From: Halieaceae bacterium
GTDB lineage: Bacteria > Pseudomonadota > Gammaproteobacteria > Pseudomonadales > Halieaceae
Reading direction: 5' to 3'
DNA length: 56,411 nt
NCBI GenBank assembly: GCA_902613175.1
Contig: CACMGJ010000013.1
Coordinates: 1 to 56,411, forward strand
The notes below the pieces were generated by a model. That model made no database searches, was not told the origin of the DNA, and saw nothing but the letters and a program-made list of their open reading frames with translations. Every line of letters begins with the position of its first letter. The first letter of the stretch is position 1. Below are positions 44,324 through 52,683 of the stretch, piece after piece. The translations under genes and the position numbers were made by a program.

Positions 44324-45168
44324 GCGGATTTGCTCTCTTGAGAAGGAATAATTTGATCGACGGCGGCTACCAGACGGCTCATCGCCGACTGCTCGACTTT
44401 AAGGGTTGCCAAATCATCAGCACGGGTTTCACCCTCATTGACGATGACAATGGGTATGCGCAGCTTTTCGGCCATACGACAAAAACGGAAGCCCGAATAG
44501 ACTTGTAAAGAGCTTCCTACCACGAGAAGCCCACCAGCACTGGCTAGTGATTCAGCACAGGCTTCACCCCGCGACCTCGGAACGGTGCCACCAAAAAAGA
44601 CAACGTCAGGCATAACGGCGCCTCCGCAATGCTTGCACTGGGGAATAGTTGTTCTCTCCACGTAGGCATCGGGCACATCGGCATCGCCATCAGGCCTCGC
44701 AATGTGCTGGTAATCGGTAACAAAGGGGTTGGCTTTCAAGAGACGAGTTTGGAAGCTCTTTCGTGACTCTTGCTGCCCGCAATTCAAGCAAATGACCTGA
44801 TCGAGTCGGCCATGAAGATCGACGACGCGTTGCGACCCTGCTTTTTGGTGCAATCGGTCAACGTTCTGCGTGATTAACAGATCGATCTTGCCAGCGCGTT
44901 CCAGTTCAGCGAGTGCGTAGTGCGTTGCGTTGGGACGTGCACTATCGACACCAACCCAACCGACCATTGAACGCGCCCAATACCGTTTCCGTTTGGCTTC
45001 AGACTCGACAAATTCTTTGTGCTGAATGGGGTCAACGCGAAGCCATCGCCCTGTGCGATCGCGGTAGGTGGGAATGCCCGAGTTGGCGCTGACGCCCGCA
45101 CCGGTCAATACCGTCCATCGCTCGATGCGATGCAACCACGTGGACAAAGATTCAACCGTTTGATGCAT
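44320..45168 (-). CDS. Sir2-family NAD-dependent protein deacylase (sirtuin)
   Basis: This 282-residue sirtuin has NAD-binding TGAGVSANSGIPTYRDRTGRW (about 22-42), TQNVDRLHQKAGS with the catalytic His following in DLHGR, a zinc site with CLNCGQQ and CKHCGG, and VVGSSLQVYSG. The NSGIPTYRD form and insertion pattern resemble class II (SIRT4-like) sirtuins. They remove acyl groups from lysine. It is the first gene of an operon with phrB (4-bp overlap). The divergent neighbour is the epimerase gene; a 10-bp palindrome lies between them. Confidence 0.9.
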   Translation of the reverse strand: MHQTVESLSTWLHRIERWTVLTGAGVSANSGIPTYRDRTGRWLRVDPIQHKEFVESEAKRKRYWARSMVGWVGVDSARPNATHYALAELERAGKIDLLITQNVDRLHQKAGSQRVVDLHGRLDQVICLNCGQQESRKSFQTRLLKANPFVTDYQHIARPDGDADVPDAYVERTTIPQCKHCGGAVMPDVVFFGGTVPRSRGEACAESLASAGGLLVVGSSLQVYSGFRFCRMAEKLRIPIVIVNEGETRADDLATLKVEQSAMSRLVAAVDQIIPSQESKSA

Positions 45169-45196
45169 TGGACGTATACGTTAGCTACTGTATTTT
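45168..45196 (+). promoter_or_regulatory. Candidate promoter and operator of the epimerase gene
   Basis: TTGGAC (45168-45173) and TATTTT (45191-45196) are 17 bp apart, a fair sigma-70 promoter pointing to the epimerase gene at 45230. A perfect 10-bp palindrome, ACGTATACGT (45172-45181), overlaps the -35 and the spacer. It sits between the divergent sirtuin and epimerase starts, so a regulator bound there could control both. Confidence 0.4.
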
Positions 45197-45229
45197 GGTT
45201 GGCATTAAAAGCCTAAGGATAAGTCGACG

Positions 45230-46111
45230 ATGAAGGTATTTGTTACAGGCGGAACGGGCCTAATTGGACGCGCTTTGGTCAAGCGCCTACTAGCGGATGC
45301 ACATCACATCACTATCCTAACAAGGCAGTCTCTCGACAGCTCAGAAGCTGTCACCTACATCAATTCGATTGACGACTTACACACGCGCCAAGACATCGTC
45401 ATCAACCTAGCTGGAGCGGGCTTAGCGGACCATCGGTGGTCGCCAGCCTACAAAAAAGAGATACGCGCGAGCCGAATTGACCTAACCCAAGCATTGGTAT
45501 CGCATCTGAGAGACATTGGTATGCCGAATCTGCTGATCAGTGGCAGTGCGATTGGCATCTACGGTGAAAGCAAAGAACGTCAGTTCAGCGAAACCGACGA
45601 AGTGGGTAGCGGTTTTTCGGCAGAGGTCTGTCGTGATTGGGAAGCCAGTGTCAGCGACATTGGAAGCGAGGGCACGCGCTGCGTCCTGCTTCGCACCGGT
45701 GTAGTGTTAGACAAAGCCCTCGGTGCATACCCTCAAATGACTCAATCGTTCCGATTTGGTCTGGCTTCGTGGATGGGGCAGGGCGATCACTGGCTTAGCT
45801 GGATTCACTTGGCGGACATGGTGGGCGCCATTAGGCATTGCATTCAAAATGAGGCGGTATCAGGACCTGTCAATATGACAGCGCCAAACCCGGTGACGCA
45901 TCGAACATTTTCGGATGAGGTTCGCAGTGTCACAACCACGGTGATGGGCATGGGAATGCCCGAATGGGTAATGCGGCTTATGGTGGGGGAGATGGCAGAT
46001 GAACTGCTTTTGACAGGACAGCGGGTAATGCCAACCAAACTACTGTCTGCGGGTTACGAGTTTCGCTTTGGCGAATTGAAGGCTGCCATTGCCGAGCTCG
46101 AGGCGCGATAG
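45230..46111 (+). CDS. TIGR01777-family NAD-dependent epimerase (YfcH-like)
   Basis: This 293-residue extended SDR has N-terminal VTGGTGLIGRALVKRL, INLAGAGLADHRWS, LISGSAIGIYGE, and MTAPNPVTHRTFSDEV near the end, all TIGR01777/SDR39U1 features. The substrate is not known. This family recurs beside photolyase genes in light-stress clusters. The gene is divergent from the sirtuin-phrB operon. AGGA lies about 10 bp before the ATG. Confidence 0.9.
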   Translation: MKVFVTGGTGLIGRALVKRLLADAHHITILTRQSLDSSEAVTYINSIDDLHTRQDIVINLAGAGLADHRWSPAYKKEIRASRIDLTQALVSHLRDIGMPNLLISGSAIGIYGESKERQFSETDEVGSGFSAEVCRDWEASVSDIGSEGTRCVLLRTGVVLDKALGAYPQMTQSFRFGLASWMGQGDHWLSWIHLADMVGAIRHCIQNEAVSGPVNMTAPNPVTHRTFSDEVRSVTTTVMGMGMPEWVMRLMVGEMADELLLTGQRVMPTKLLSAGYEFRFGELKAAIAELEAR

Positions 46112-46123
46112 CAGCGATGCCTA

Positions 46124-47410
46124 TCAATAATTACCGCTTTGTCGGTAATCATCGAACGCGTGTTGCACATCGATTTGGCCCTTGAGCTTCTTGAGCGCTG
46201 TGCGCTCTAGCTGACGTATCCACTCACGACTCACACCGAGCTTGTCGGCGATTTCGGCCCGGCTTAGGGGCGGTCCGTTTTGCAAACCCCAACGGGCCAA
46301 GACAACTTGTCGCTCATTGGCTTCAAGTCGGCCGATGGCATTCTCAAGAAAGTTGCCAAGCGAGGCCTGTTCAGCGTCATCGCCTGCTTCACCAAAGGTT
46401 TCACCGACAAGTCCGTCAACCAAGGTCTCGTCATCCTCATCAAACTTCGGTGCGTCTAGCGATACAGTAAGATTTCGTAGCTGCAATAATTCTCGTGCCT
46501 TGTCGGGATCAATGCCCGCACTAGCAGCAATGGTTTCAGCATCTGCCTCTTGTCCGGTCCTCGCTTGCTCGGCGTAACGCTCTTTGTACAGGCGGCCAAT
46601 TTGCTCTTGGACGTGAGTAGGGAAGCGAATGAGCGTTCCGGCATCGCCCACATAACGCCTGACAGCCTGCGTTATCCAGTTGAAGCAGTAAGTGCTGAAA
46701 CGGAAACCTTTCTCGTAGTCGAACTTCTCGGCTGCACGGATCAGTCCAAGCGTGCCTTCTTGAACAAGATCGAGGTAACCCACCCCCCGGCCTTTATAGC
46801 GAGACGCAATGGAATAGACGAGACGAAGGTTGTGCATGACCAGTCGATCTCGAGCCTCGGTATACGTCCGCAATTGCTTCTTGATTGCGGACAGTAAGGT
46901 GTGGTCCAGCGCAAACGACGGTACCGGCGTCTGCCAATGCCGTTGCCAGTGTCCAATGGCGTCCGCGACCGTATCTGCAAACTGACCACCCGATCGTCGC
47001 AATATTGCGACGGCAATTCCAATGGTTAGACTCGCTGGTAGCTCTAGCGATTCAACGTGCTTAAGTCGCGCAGCGCTCGTCTTCAGCTCTGATAGCTTCG
47101 TGGCGACGTTTCGTGACTGAACGGCGTGCGATCCATCACTGAACAGCGCGGCCAACTCGCGGCGTAAGACAAAGTGTAGGTCACGATTTGGGAAGCGTTG
47201 AATCTGTGGAGGGTTGTCAAGACACTCGTAACAAAACTGAGCTAAATACTGACTCAGTTCTTCGTTCTCAGAGATAAGAGCGTAGATTTCCCTGACAGCA
47301 CTCCATTTCGTGCTATCTATCGACTGCTCTTGCTCGGCGGTTAGCAGGTCGTAACGACGTGCTTCCGCAAACATCAATTCGATGTCTTTCTCGTCTGTGT
47401 TGTCGATCAT
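46124..47410 (-). CDS. Sigma-70 family RNA polymerase sigma factor
   Basis: This 428-residue sigma factor has an unrecognised N-terminal region (about residues 1-180) rich in helices. Core region 2 is NLRLVYSIASRYKGRGVGYL.DLVQEGTLGLIRAAEKFDYEKGFRFSTY (about 190-240), with the DNA-melting WITQAVRR. Region 3 follows, and region 4 has HTH LSRAEIADKLGVSREWIRQLER near 390. It is group 2/3-like: longer than RpoH or RpoS, with a different N-terminus. It is divergent from the MerR regulator across an intergenic region with a CTGGACA inverted repeat, which suggests MerR control. The first 180 residues may be a sensor or anti-sigma contact region. Confidence 0.88.
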   Translation of the reverse strand: MIDNTDEKDIELMFAEARRYDLLTAEQEQSIDSTKWSAVREIYALISENEELSQYLAQFCYECLDNPPQIQRFPNRDLHFVLRRELAALFSDGSHAVQSRNVATKLSELKTSAARLKHVESLELPASLTIGIAVAILRRSGGQFADTVADAIGHWQRHWQTPVPSFALDHTLLSAIKKQLRTYTEARDRLVMHNLRLVYSIASRYKGRGVGYLDLVQEGTLGLIRAAEKFDYEKGFRFSTYCFNWITQAVRRYVGDAGTLIRFPTHVQEQIGRLYKERYAEQARTGQEADAETIAASAGIDPDKARELLQLRNLTVSLDAPKFDEDDETLVDGLVGETFGEAGDDAEQASLGNFLENAIGRLEANERQVVLARWGLQNGPPLSRAEIADKLGVSREWIRQLERTALKKLKGQIDVQHAFDDYRQSGNY

Positions 47411-47473
47411 CTGAGCTACCCCCTCTTCTCTGATGTATCTATACGACTCATCGGAAAGGCAGCCCAGAAAAAA

Positions 47474-47513
47474 CTGGACAATGTCCAGCTGTTATATGAA
47501 CAAGTCCTGGACA
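47474..47513. promoter_or_regulatory. Candidate operator: CTGGACA inverted repeat and third half site
   Basis: CTGGACA (47474-47480) and TGTCCAG (47482-47488) form a 7+7 bp inverted repeat with one central base. A third half site, CTGGACA, lies at 47507-47513 in the same orientation as the first, 33 bp away (about three helical turns). It sits between the divergent sigma factor and MerR genes. MerR-family proteins bind this kind of dyad; binding is inferred. Confidence 0.55.
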
Positions 47514-47590
47514 GAAACAGAAACGACTGATCTAGACCCGGAAATCACCCGTAAATCACGACAATTAATGAACAAAACCCGAGGTAAAAC

Positions 47591-48592
47591 ATGAACGCAC
47601 CAGCCAAGACCGCAAGCCTCCTCGAACCAAGACCGCTGTATGGCATTGGAACCGTTGCACGACTGACGGGACTAAAGCCTGACACCCTTCGCGTATGGGA
47701 GCGTCGGTATGGATTGGGTGCCAGCTACAAGTCGGCGTCTGGACGCCGGCTCTTTACCCAGTCAGATCTGGAACATCTGCAACTCATCACTGCTCTAGTT
47801 GAAGACGGTGTGCGTATCGGTGAGATAGCGTCTTCTGATCGTAAAACGCTTGAGTTGCTGGTCAGTAACCGCGGCAGCCGCATGGCCAAGGCCATCCCCG
47901 CTGCAAAATCACGGATCGTGTTCGTCGGTGCTGAGCTGTGTCAGTGGTTAGACGGACATCAGGGCTGCTTGTCCAGTATCAACGCATTTTTGTTGCGGAT
48001 GCCACTCGCAGATGCTGTTGACGCCTTGGACGTCAACGAACAGGCCGATATGTTGGTCGTTCATTGCCCGTCCGTGTCGATGACCAATATTAATGCCATG
48101 GACACTCTCGCAAATCGACTAGGTGCGAAACGTACGTTGGTGCTTTATCAACTGTGTAACAGCCGTTGGATTGAAGAGATCGAACGTCGTGGCATGACGG
48201 CACTTGAGTATCCGCCCGAGTCAGCACGCCTTGCGTTTGAACTTGGTCGTATAGCTATTGACCATGAGGCGAAACAGGGTGAGATAAACCTTGGCGAGCT
48301 GATTCAAGCGAAGCCCCGAATGTACGACGACAGTACGCTCAATGCTGCAGCGAAGCTCAAGAGTCTGCTCGATTGTGAGTGTCCAAAGCACATTTCAGAT
48401 CTGATCAAAACGCTCAGCGAGTTCGAAAATTACTCGACTGCCTGTAGCGTTGAGAATTGGCACGAAGCAGCAGTGCACTCCTGCATCTACGCCTATACGG
48501 CGCAAGCCCGTTATCTTATGGAGAAGGCGCTTCAGGCCGCTCTGGAAGGTAGAGGCGAGGAACTCACTAAGATCATGCGAAGCCCCAACTAG
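47591..48592 (+). CDS. MerR-family transcriptional regulator (LitR/CarH-like, cobalamin motif degenerate)
   Basis: This 333-residue protein has an N-terminal MerR winged helix: YGIGTVARLTGLKPDTLRVW, then ERRYGL and SGRRLFTQSDLEHLQLI (about residues 18-70). A large C-terminal region of B12-binding-domain size follows, but the D-x-H-x-x-G cobalamin signature is not present (only LDGHQG occurs nearby). It belongs with light/stress regulators found beside photolyase genes. It may bind an altered ligand or act by partner proteins. The start has AGGTAAAAC upstream. A rho-independent terminator overlaps its stop. Confidence 0.85.
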   Translation: MNAPAKTASLLEPRPLYGIGTVARLTGLKPDTLRVWERRYGLGASYKSASGRRLFTQSDLEHLQLITALVEDGVRIGEIASSDRKTLELLVSNRGSRMAKAIPAAKSRIVFVGAELCQWLDGHQGCLSSINAFLLRMPLADAVDALDVNEQADMLVVHCPSVSMTNINAMDTLANRLGAKRTLVLYQLCNSRWIEEIERRGMTALEYPPESARLAFELGRIAIDHEAKQGEINLGELIQAKPRMYDDSTLNAAAKLKSLLDCECPKHISDLIKTLSEFENYSTACSVENWHEAAVHSCIYAYTAQARYLMEKALQAALEGRGEELTKIMRSPN

Positions 48593-48602
48593 TTCGGGGC
48601 TT
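48580..48602. terminator. Bidirectional terminator
   Basis: AAGCCCC (48580-48586) pairs with GGGGCTT (48596-48602), loop AACTAGTTC, followed by TTAA on the plus strand. It overlaps the MerR gene stop and abuts the convergent transporter stop, so it can end both transcripts. Confidence 0.75.
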
Positions 48603-49952
48603 TTAAGCTATTGATCTGGCGAGAATCGTTACGATAATTGCGGGGCACACAAATCTGACGTACCAAGGCCACCAGCGCATAAAGAATGTGTTGGAGGTAG
48701 ATCCTTCGTTTTTGGTGAGTTCTTTTAATAGCACATCCCGTCGCCACACCCATCCTGCATAAACGCACAGCGCCAAACCGAGGAGCGGCTGAGAGTAGCG
48801 TGTACTAACCGTAATCACCAGCCCGAACAGCGTATCGAAGTTCATGACGATAGCAGCGCTCATCGCTGTAATGATGGCTGTGGCGATGAAGGCGGCTCTC
48901 AGGCGTCCCCACTGGAAACGCTCAGCCAAGAACGATACGGGCACCTCCAACATGGAAATAGACGAGGTCAGAGCCGCAATACTCATGAGTCCGAAGAAGG
49001 CCAGGGCAAGTACTGTTCCGGTTTCATTCATGGAGTCGAAGAGGGCGGGAAGCACCACAAAGATGAGCGTGTCCTCAGACAAGAGTCCACCGGCTTCATT
49101 GAAGATCATGACGCCACGTTCAGCTGCCACATACATTGCCGGCAGAATGAGGAAGCCCGCTAAAACGGCAGTGCCGACATCCACCAAGGCTACTTGCACC
49201 CCAAGGCTAGGGAGATGCTCTTCATCTGAGACGTAAGAGCCGTAGATTAGCATGGTGCCGACGCCCAACGAGAGTGAGAAGAATGCCGCTCCCATGGCGT
49301 TAAACACCAACTCGGTGGACCACAGCTTAGAGAGGTCAGGTACGAGGTAGACAGCGAGACCTTTGCCGGCACCTTCAAGCGTCATGACATAAAGCGACAG
49401 CAAAATAAGGGTCACGATCAGCGCCGGCATTAGGCGTTTTGACCAACGCTCGATCCCTTTTTTGACACCACCGGCAACCACGGCCATGGTCAGTGTCATG
49501 AAGATGAGCATCAACATAAGGTTCCGCGACAGACCGAACTCGGAGAGCCATGTCGCGGTCTCGCTCGCACCCAGCGCATCAAGTGGGTAGGCAGCGCCAA
49601 ATCCGATCATCCAGCCCGACACAATGGCGTAAAAGCTAAGGATCAGACTTGCAGTGAAGATGCCAACAATACCGACCAGCGTACCAATGCCCCGCTGCGT
49701 TCCGTTACGCGAGACCTTTGCCAGCGCGGCGATCATGTTGCCGTGAGCGTGCCGCCCTAAGGTGAGTTCAGCCATTAAAACGGGGTAGGCCAGAAGAAAG
49801 GCGAGCAGAAGATAAACTACGACGAATGCGGCGCCGCCGTTACTGGCTGCCTGAGTGGGGAAGCCCCAGATGTTGCCCAAGCCAACAGCTGATCCAGCCG
49901 CTGCCATGATGAAACCAAACCGTGAACCAAACTCGCCGCGTTGCGATGCCAC
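48603..49952 (-). CDS. Neurotransmitter:sodium symporter (NSS/SNF) family transporter
   Basis: This 449-residue transporter has the LeuT fold with about eleven spans. The hallmark start RGEFGSRFGFIMAAAGSAVG, then LGNIWGFPT, carries the TM1 sodium/substrate site, and TM6 has NAMGAAFFSLSLGVGTMLIYGS. Bacterial NSS proteins import amino acids with sodium. GTG 49952 was chosen because AGGGG lies about 8 bp upstream and the family similarity begins at once. The in-frame ATG at 50084 would start within tRNA-Leu. Confidence 0.88.
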   Translation of the reverse strand: MASQRGEFGSRFGFIMAAAGSAVGLGNIWGFPTQAASNGGAAFVVVYLLLAFLLAYPVLMAELTLGRHAHGNMIAALAKVSRNGTQRGIGTLVGIVGIFTASLILSFYAIVSGWMIGFGAAYPLDALGASETATWLSEFGLSRNLMLMLIFMTLTMAVVAGGVKKGIERWSKRLMPALIVTLILLSLYVMTLEGAGKGLAVYLVPDLSKLWSTELVFNAMGAAFFSLSLGVGTMLIYGSYVSDEEHLPSLGVQVALVDVGTAVLAGFLILPAMYVAAERGVMIFNEAGGLLSEDTLIFVVLPALFDSMNETGTVLALAFFGLMSIAALTSSISMLEVPVSFLAERFQWGRLRAAFIATAIITAMSAAIVMNFDTLFGLVITVSTRYSQPLLGLALCVYAGWVWRRDVLLKELTKNEGSTSNTFFMRWWPWYVRFVCPAIIVTILARSIA

Positions 49953-50058
49953 TGCCGCTGCCCCTTGTTTATTCGTTGTTTTGCAAAACTGTACTGTAAC
50001 ACCCTCAAACGGGGTCGCGTATGCGTTGTGACGTGATATGATCGCGCGCGCTCCCTCA

Positions 50059-50146
50059 CCCCGGGTGGTGAAATTGGTAGACACAGGGGACTTAAAATCC
50101 CCCGCTCATTGCGAGCGTGCCGGTTCAAGTCCGGCCCCGGGGACCA
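50059..50146 (+). tRNA. tRNA-Leu (anticodon UAA)
   Basis: This 88-nt cloverleaf has acceptor CCCCGGG/CCCGGGG, D arm with TGGTGAAATTGGTAGACACA, anticodon stem GGGGA/TCCCC around CTTAAAA (anticodon TAA), a long variable arm, and T arm GCCGG-TTCAAGT-CCGGC; CCA is encoded. A -10-like TATGAT followed by a CG-rich discriminator lies upstream. The integrase gene follows 180 bp downstream, so it is probably an integration site. Confidence 0.95.
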
Positions 50147-50325
50147 TACAAGTTGTTGTTTTTAATAAAATTAATTTTAAAAATCGTCGTCCTTAGACGT
50201 TTCGAGCTTCTGGTATTTATTTGCTACTGACACTCTGCTGACACTTGTGATACGGTACATAGTGAAGTGGCCCCGCGTTGCGTCAACAACCGGAGCCGTG
50301 GCAAACACGCTTGAGGAGTGTTCGC

Positions 50326-51405
50326 ATGGGTGAGTCTACCAGCCGGATGGTTCGCACATCAGTCCCCGGTATCTATAAGCTTCCTAGTGGTTTATTCCTA
50401 GTTCGTATCCGAATTAAGGCCGGAGCCATAAGTCAGTCCTTCCACAGTATGTCCGGAGCTAAGCAATGGCAGCGGGCAACACTTCTTGGCCTCGAGGAAA
50501 AGACCCTCACCATCAGAGCCGGAAAACTGTTGAACCAATCTGAAGCGTCGAGAATTGATAGAAACGTCATCAGCATAAGTGATGCGATTGAACGTTTCAC
50601 TCGATCCGGAGATTGCAAAGTGAAGCCTAGTATTCTTAGGTTTATCCAGCAGGGGCTGGGGCATCTACCGGTAGACGAGGTCAGCAAGTCTGTGATCGTC
50701 GGGTTCTTAGATACTTACTGCGAGGGCAAGGCCCCAAGTACCCGAAACCGATATTTGAGTGCTGTCAGTTCGGTACTTAAATTTTGTACGCAGCGCGATT
50801 GGATAGATTCAAATCCCGCAAGTCTCATAAAGAAATTCTCTGAAGCCGGTAATGAACGTGACCGGGTGGTAACGATTGAAGAGGAGCGGGCGCTAATTGA
50901 AGCCTGCGATGCGATTGATGAGACGTTGGGACATATCTTTAGCATGCTTATGGCGACAGGTGCGAGGATTAGTGAGATCACGGGACTTCGGTGGCGTGAT
51001 GTTGACTTAGCTAACAGAACCATTCGCCTCAGCTCCACGTCCACAAAGAATAAGCAAGCCAGAACGCTTTTCATTGCTGGCCGGGCGTGGGATCGCCTAG
51101 ACGCACATGCTCGTGTTAGGCCCATAAATAGCGACTCGTTCGTATTTTCATACCACACAGGAGCTGAATATCCCGCAACTAGGGCATTTAGGAGGGTTGC
51201 AGACGAGATCGGCTACACCTGGTTTATTCCGCACCTGACGCGTCATACCTGGGCGTCTCGAGTCGCCACTATTCCTGGGATGACGGTGCAGCGTCTTTGC
51301 CAGTTAGCAGGCTGGTCGTCATGGCAAATGGCGCAACGTTATGCGCACGCAATGCAGACTGATAATCATGATGTGATGGCGCAACTGGCTGAGAATTTCT
51401 CGTGA
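50326..51405 (+). CDS. int: Tyrosine-family site-specific integrase
   Basis: This integrase of about 359 residues has an N-terminal arm-binding region, a core-binding SAM-like domain (about 80-165: FTRSGDCKVKPS, STRNRYLSAVSSVLKFC), and a catalytic domain. Catalytic Arg is in MATGARISEITGLRW, then HLTRHTWASR (H-x-x-R), and the nucleophile in MAQRYAHAMQ. GGAG about 10 bp upstream supports ATG 50326; a TTG start at 50278 would add 16 residues. It is oriented away from tRNA-Leu. Confidence 0.92.
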   Translation: MGESTSRMVRTSVPGIYKLPSGLFLVRIRIKAGAISQSFHSMSGAKQWQRATLLGLEEKTLTIRAGKLLNQSEASRIDRNVISISDAIERFTRSGDCKVKPSILRFIQQGLGHLPVDEVSKSVIVGFLDTYCEGKAPSTRNRYLSAVSSVLKFCTQRDWIDSNPASLIKKFSEAGNERDRVVTIEEERALIEACDAIDETLGHIFSMLMATGARISEITGLRWRDVDLANRTIRLSSTSTKNKQARTLFIAGRAWDRLDAHARVRPINSDSFVFSYHTGAEYPATRAFRRVADEIGYTWFIPHLTRHTWASRVATIPGMTVQRLCQLAGWSSWQMAQRYAHAMQTDNHDVMAQLAENFS

Positions 51406-52034
51406 CCACAAAAAGGATCGCTCAGCGCGATTTTATTGCACTTGAGAAGGATTTAGCTCTCGTATATTCCAATGACCCAGAGAGTATTAAAATCGCTGAG
51501 AGGGCTATTGAGCGCCTTCTCAGTGAGGCTAAACGAGGGATATGCGTAATAGCTGATCGGGGAACCACGTTTGCTCAGGTGCTCGAAATACTGCTTTTAC
51601 TCGACCCAGATCCGATTCTGCTCTCTAGTCTTGGTCGTCATGAGAAACTCGATTATTCATGGCAGTGGACAGGATCCTTAATCGCGTTTGAAGGCGAGCT
51701 CGATGTTTTTCTTGAGTTGTATAGCGCCGTGACCCACCTCAGGGTGGTTGAGGACAGCGAGTCTCGAAGGCGCCATGGAGCCAAAGGTGGTGCAATTCAA
51801 AGAAACTCAGATGTGAAAGAGGACATTGTTAGATGGTGGAACGAGAAAGGACGCAAGGTCCGGACCAGTAAAAGTGGAGCGATCGAATGGTTAATTGGCA
51901 ACTGGACGGCGTTTTGTAGCGAGAATGCAATCTCTTCTGATACACCGGCACCACACAAGAAAACGATCTACAAATATCTACAAGGTCTCCAGCACAAGTC
52001 GGATAAAAACAGTCGCGCCAAGCCCGCTTCCTGA
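51402..52034 (+). CDS. Protein of unknown function coupled to the integrase
   Basis: This 210-residue protein starts at GTG within the integrase stop region (4-bp overlap, GTGA), so it is probably translated with it. It is largely helical. The N-terminal half contains IAERAIERLLSEAKRGIC and a leucine-rich LEILLLLDPDPILLSSLGRH. The second half is basic with RRRHGAKGGAIQRNSDVKED and KKTIYKYLQGL, a possible helix-turn-helix or DNA-binding tail. No family is recognised. Position suggests an accessory of integration or excision. Confidence 0.6.
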   Translation: MTTKRIAQRDFIALEKDLALVYSNDPESIKIAERAIERLLSEAKRGICVIADRGTTFAQVLEILLLLDPDPILLSSLGRHEKLDYSWQWTGSLIAFEGELDVFLELYSAVTHLRVVEDSESRRRHGAKGGAIQRNSDVKEDIVRWWNEKGRKVRTSKSGAIEWLIGNWTAFCSENAISSDTPAPHKKTIYKYLQGLQHKSDKNSRAKPAS

Positions 52035-52084
52035 GACAGGCGACATATATCTTTACCTCCGTTGAGACAAGTAATGGAGGTTCC

Positions 52085-52399
52085 ATGCAGTACGGATATC
52101 ACTCAAGCGAACTTATACCCGTCGCACAGGCCGCGCAGTCGCTCGGTGCTTCTATGAAGCAAATTAACACTTGGATTAAGGATGGCCGGTTTCCACCGCC
52201 CGTGACCGTTGACGGCCGTCCTCTGCATTCGAGTCCAGTGGTTCCCCTAGATGAACTCAATTATGTCGCTGCATTGATGGCTGCAGGGAAGCCTTGGAGC
52301 TACATAGAGCGTGAAGTTCAAAGGCTTGTGAATTCTCGTACAAGGCGTCCAGCTAGCACCCAGCCAACCCACTTGATCCAAGAGGGAGACGAGGTATGA
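52085..52399 (+). CDS. AlpA-like helix-turn-helix regulator (excisionase type)
   Basis: This 104-residue protein has ELIPVAQAAQSLGASMKQIN then TWIKDGRFPPPVTVDGRPLH, the AlpA/MerR-like winged helix signature with GxFPxPV. AlpA proteins activate integrase or excisionase genes of P4-type elements. GGAGG 4 bp before the ATG is a strong ribosome site. It overlaps the next gene by 4 bp. Confidence 0.78.
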   Translation: MQYGYHSSELIPVAQAAQSLGASMKQINTWIKDGRFPPPVTVDGRPLHSSPVVPLDELNYVAALMAAGKPWSYIEREVQRLVNSRTRRPASTQPTHLIQEGDEV

Positions 52400-52683
52400 A
52401 CATCCCACAATCGCCTGAAGCTAGGAATATTTTTCGACCGGCACAATTTGAAGCGGCACACCCAAACATATTCGATAGAGAAGGGCGCTTAGATAACTGG
52501 CTTCGGTACCGCGAGGTAAATGGACTCATTGCGACGGGTGCCGTGTTCAAGAAGGGAAAGCTGATGTTCATAAACGCTGAGAAATTCGTCTTATGGATGT
52601 TGGAAGAAGGCGAGACAGGATCACTTGCACAAACAAAATCGGAGGAGATTAAGGATGGACAGCTATGTCCAACCATCTGCTAG
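52396..52683 (+). CDS. Small protein of unknown function in the element
   Basis: This 95-residue protein overlaps the AlpA-like gene by 4 bp (ATGA) and the next gene by about 30 bp. It has a compact central region, FDREGRLDNWLRYREVNGLI, then a VFKKGKLMFINAEKFVLWML segment that looks like a small winged or DNA-binding fold. No known family is recognised. Confidence 0.6.
   Translation: MNIPQSPEARNIFRPAQFEAAHPNIFDREGRLDNWLRYREVNGLIATGAVFKKGKLMFINAEKFVLWMLEEGETGSLAQTKSEEIKDGQLCPTIC

Noticed and set aside
47591-48592. MerR regulator as a canonical B12 photoreceptor (LitR/CarH)
   Set aside because: The cobalamin-binding signature is not present in the C-terminal region, so light sensing by B12 is not claimed.
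48603-50084. Long version of the NSS transporter starting at 50084
   Set aside because: This start lies inside tRNA-Leu; GTG 49952 has a good ribosome site and begins with the family sequence.
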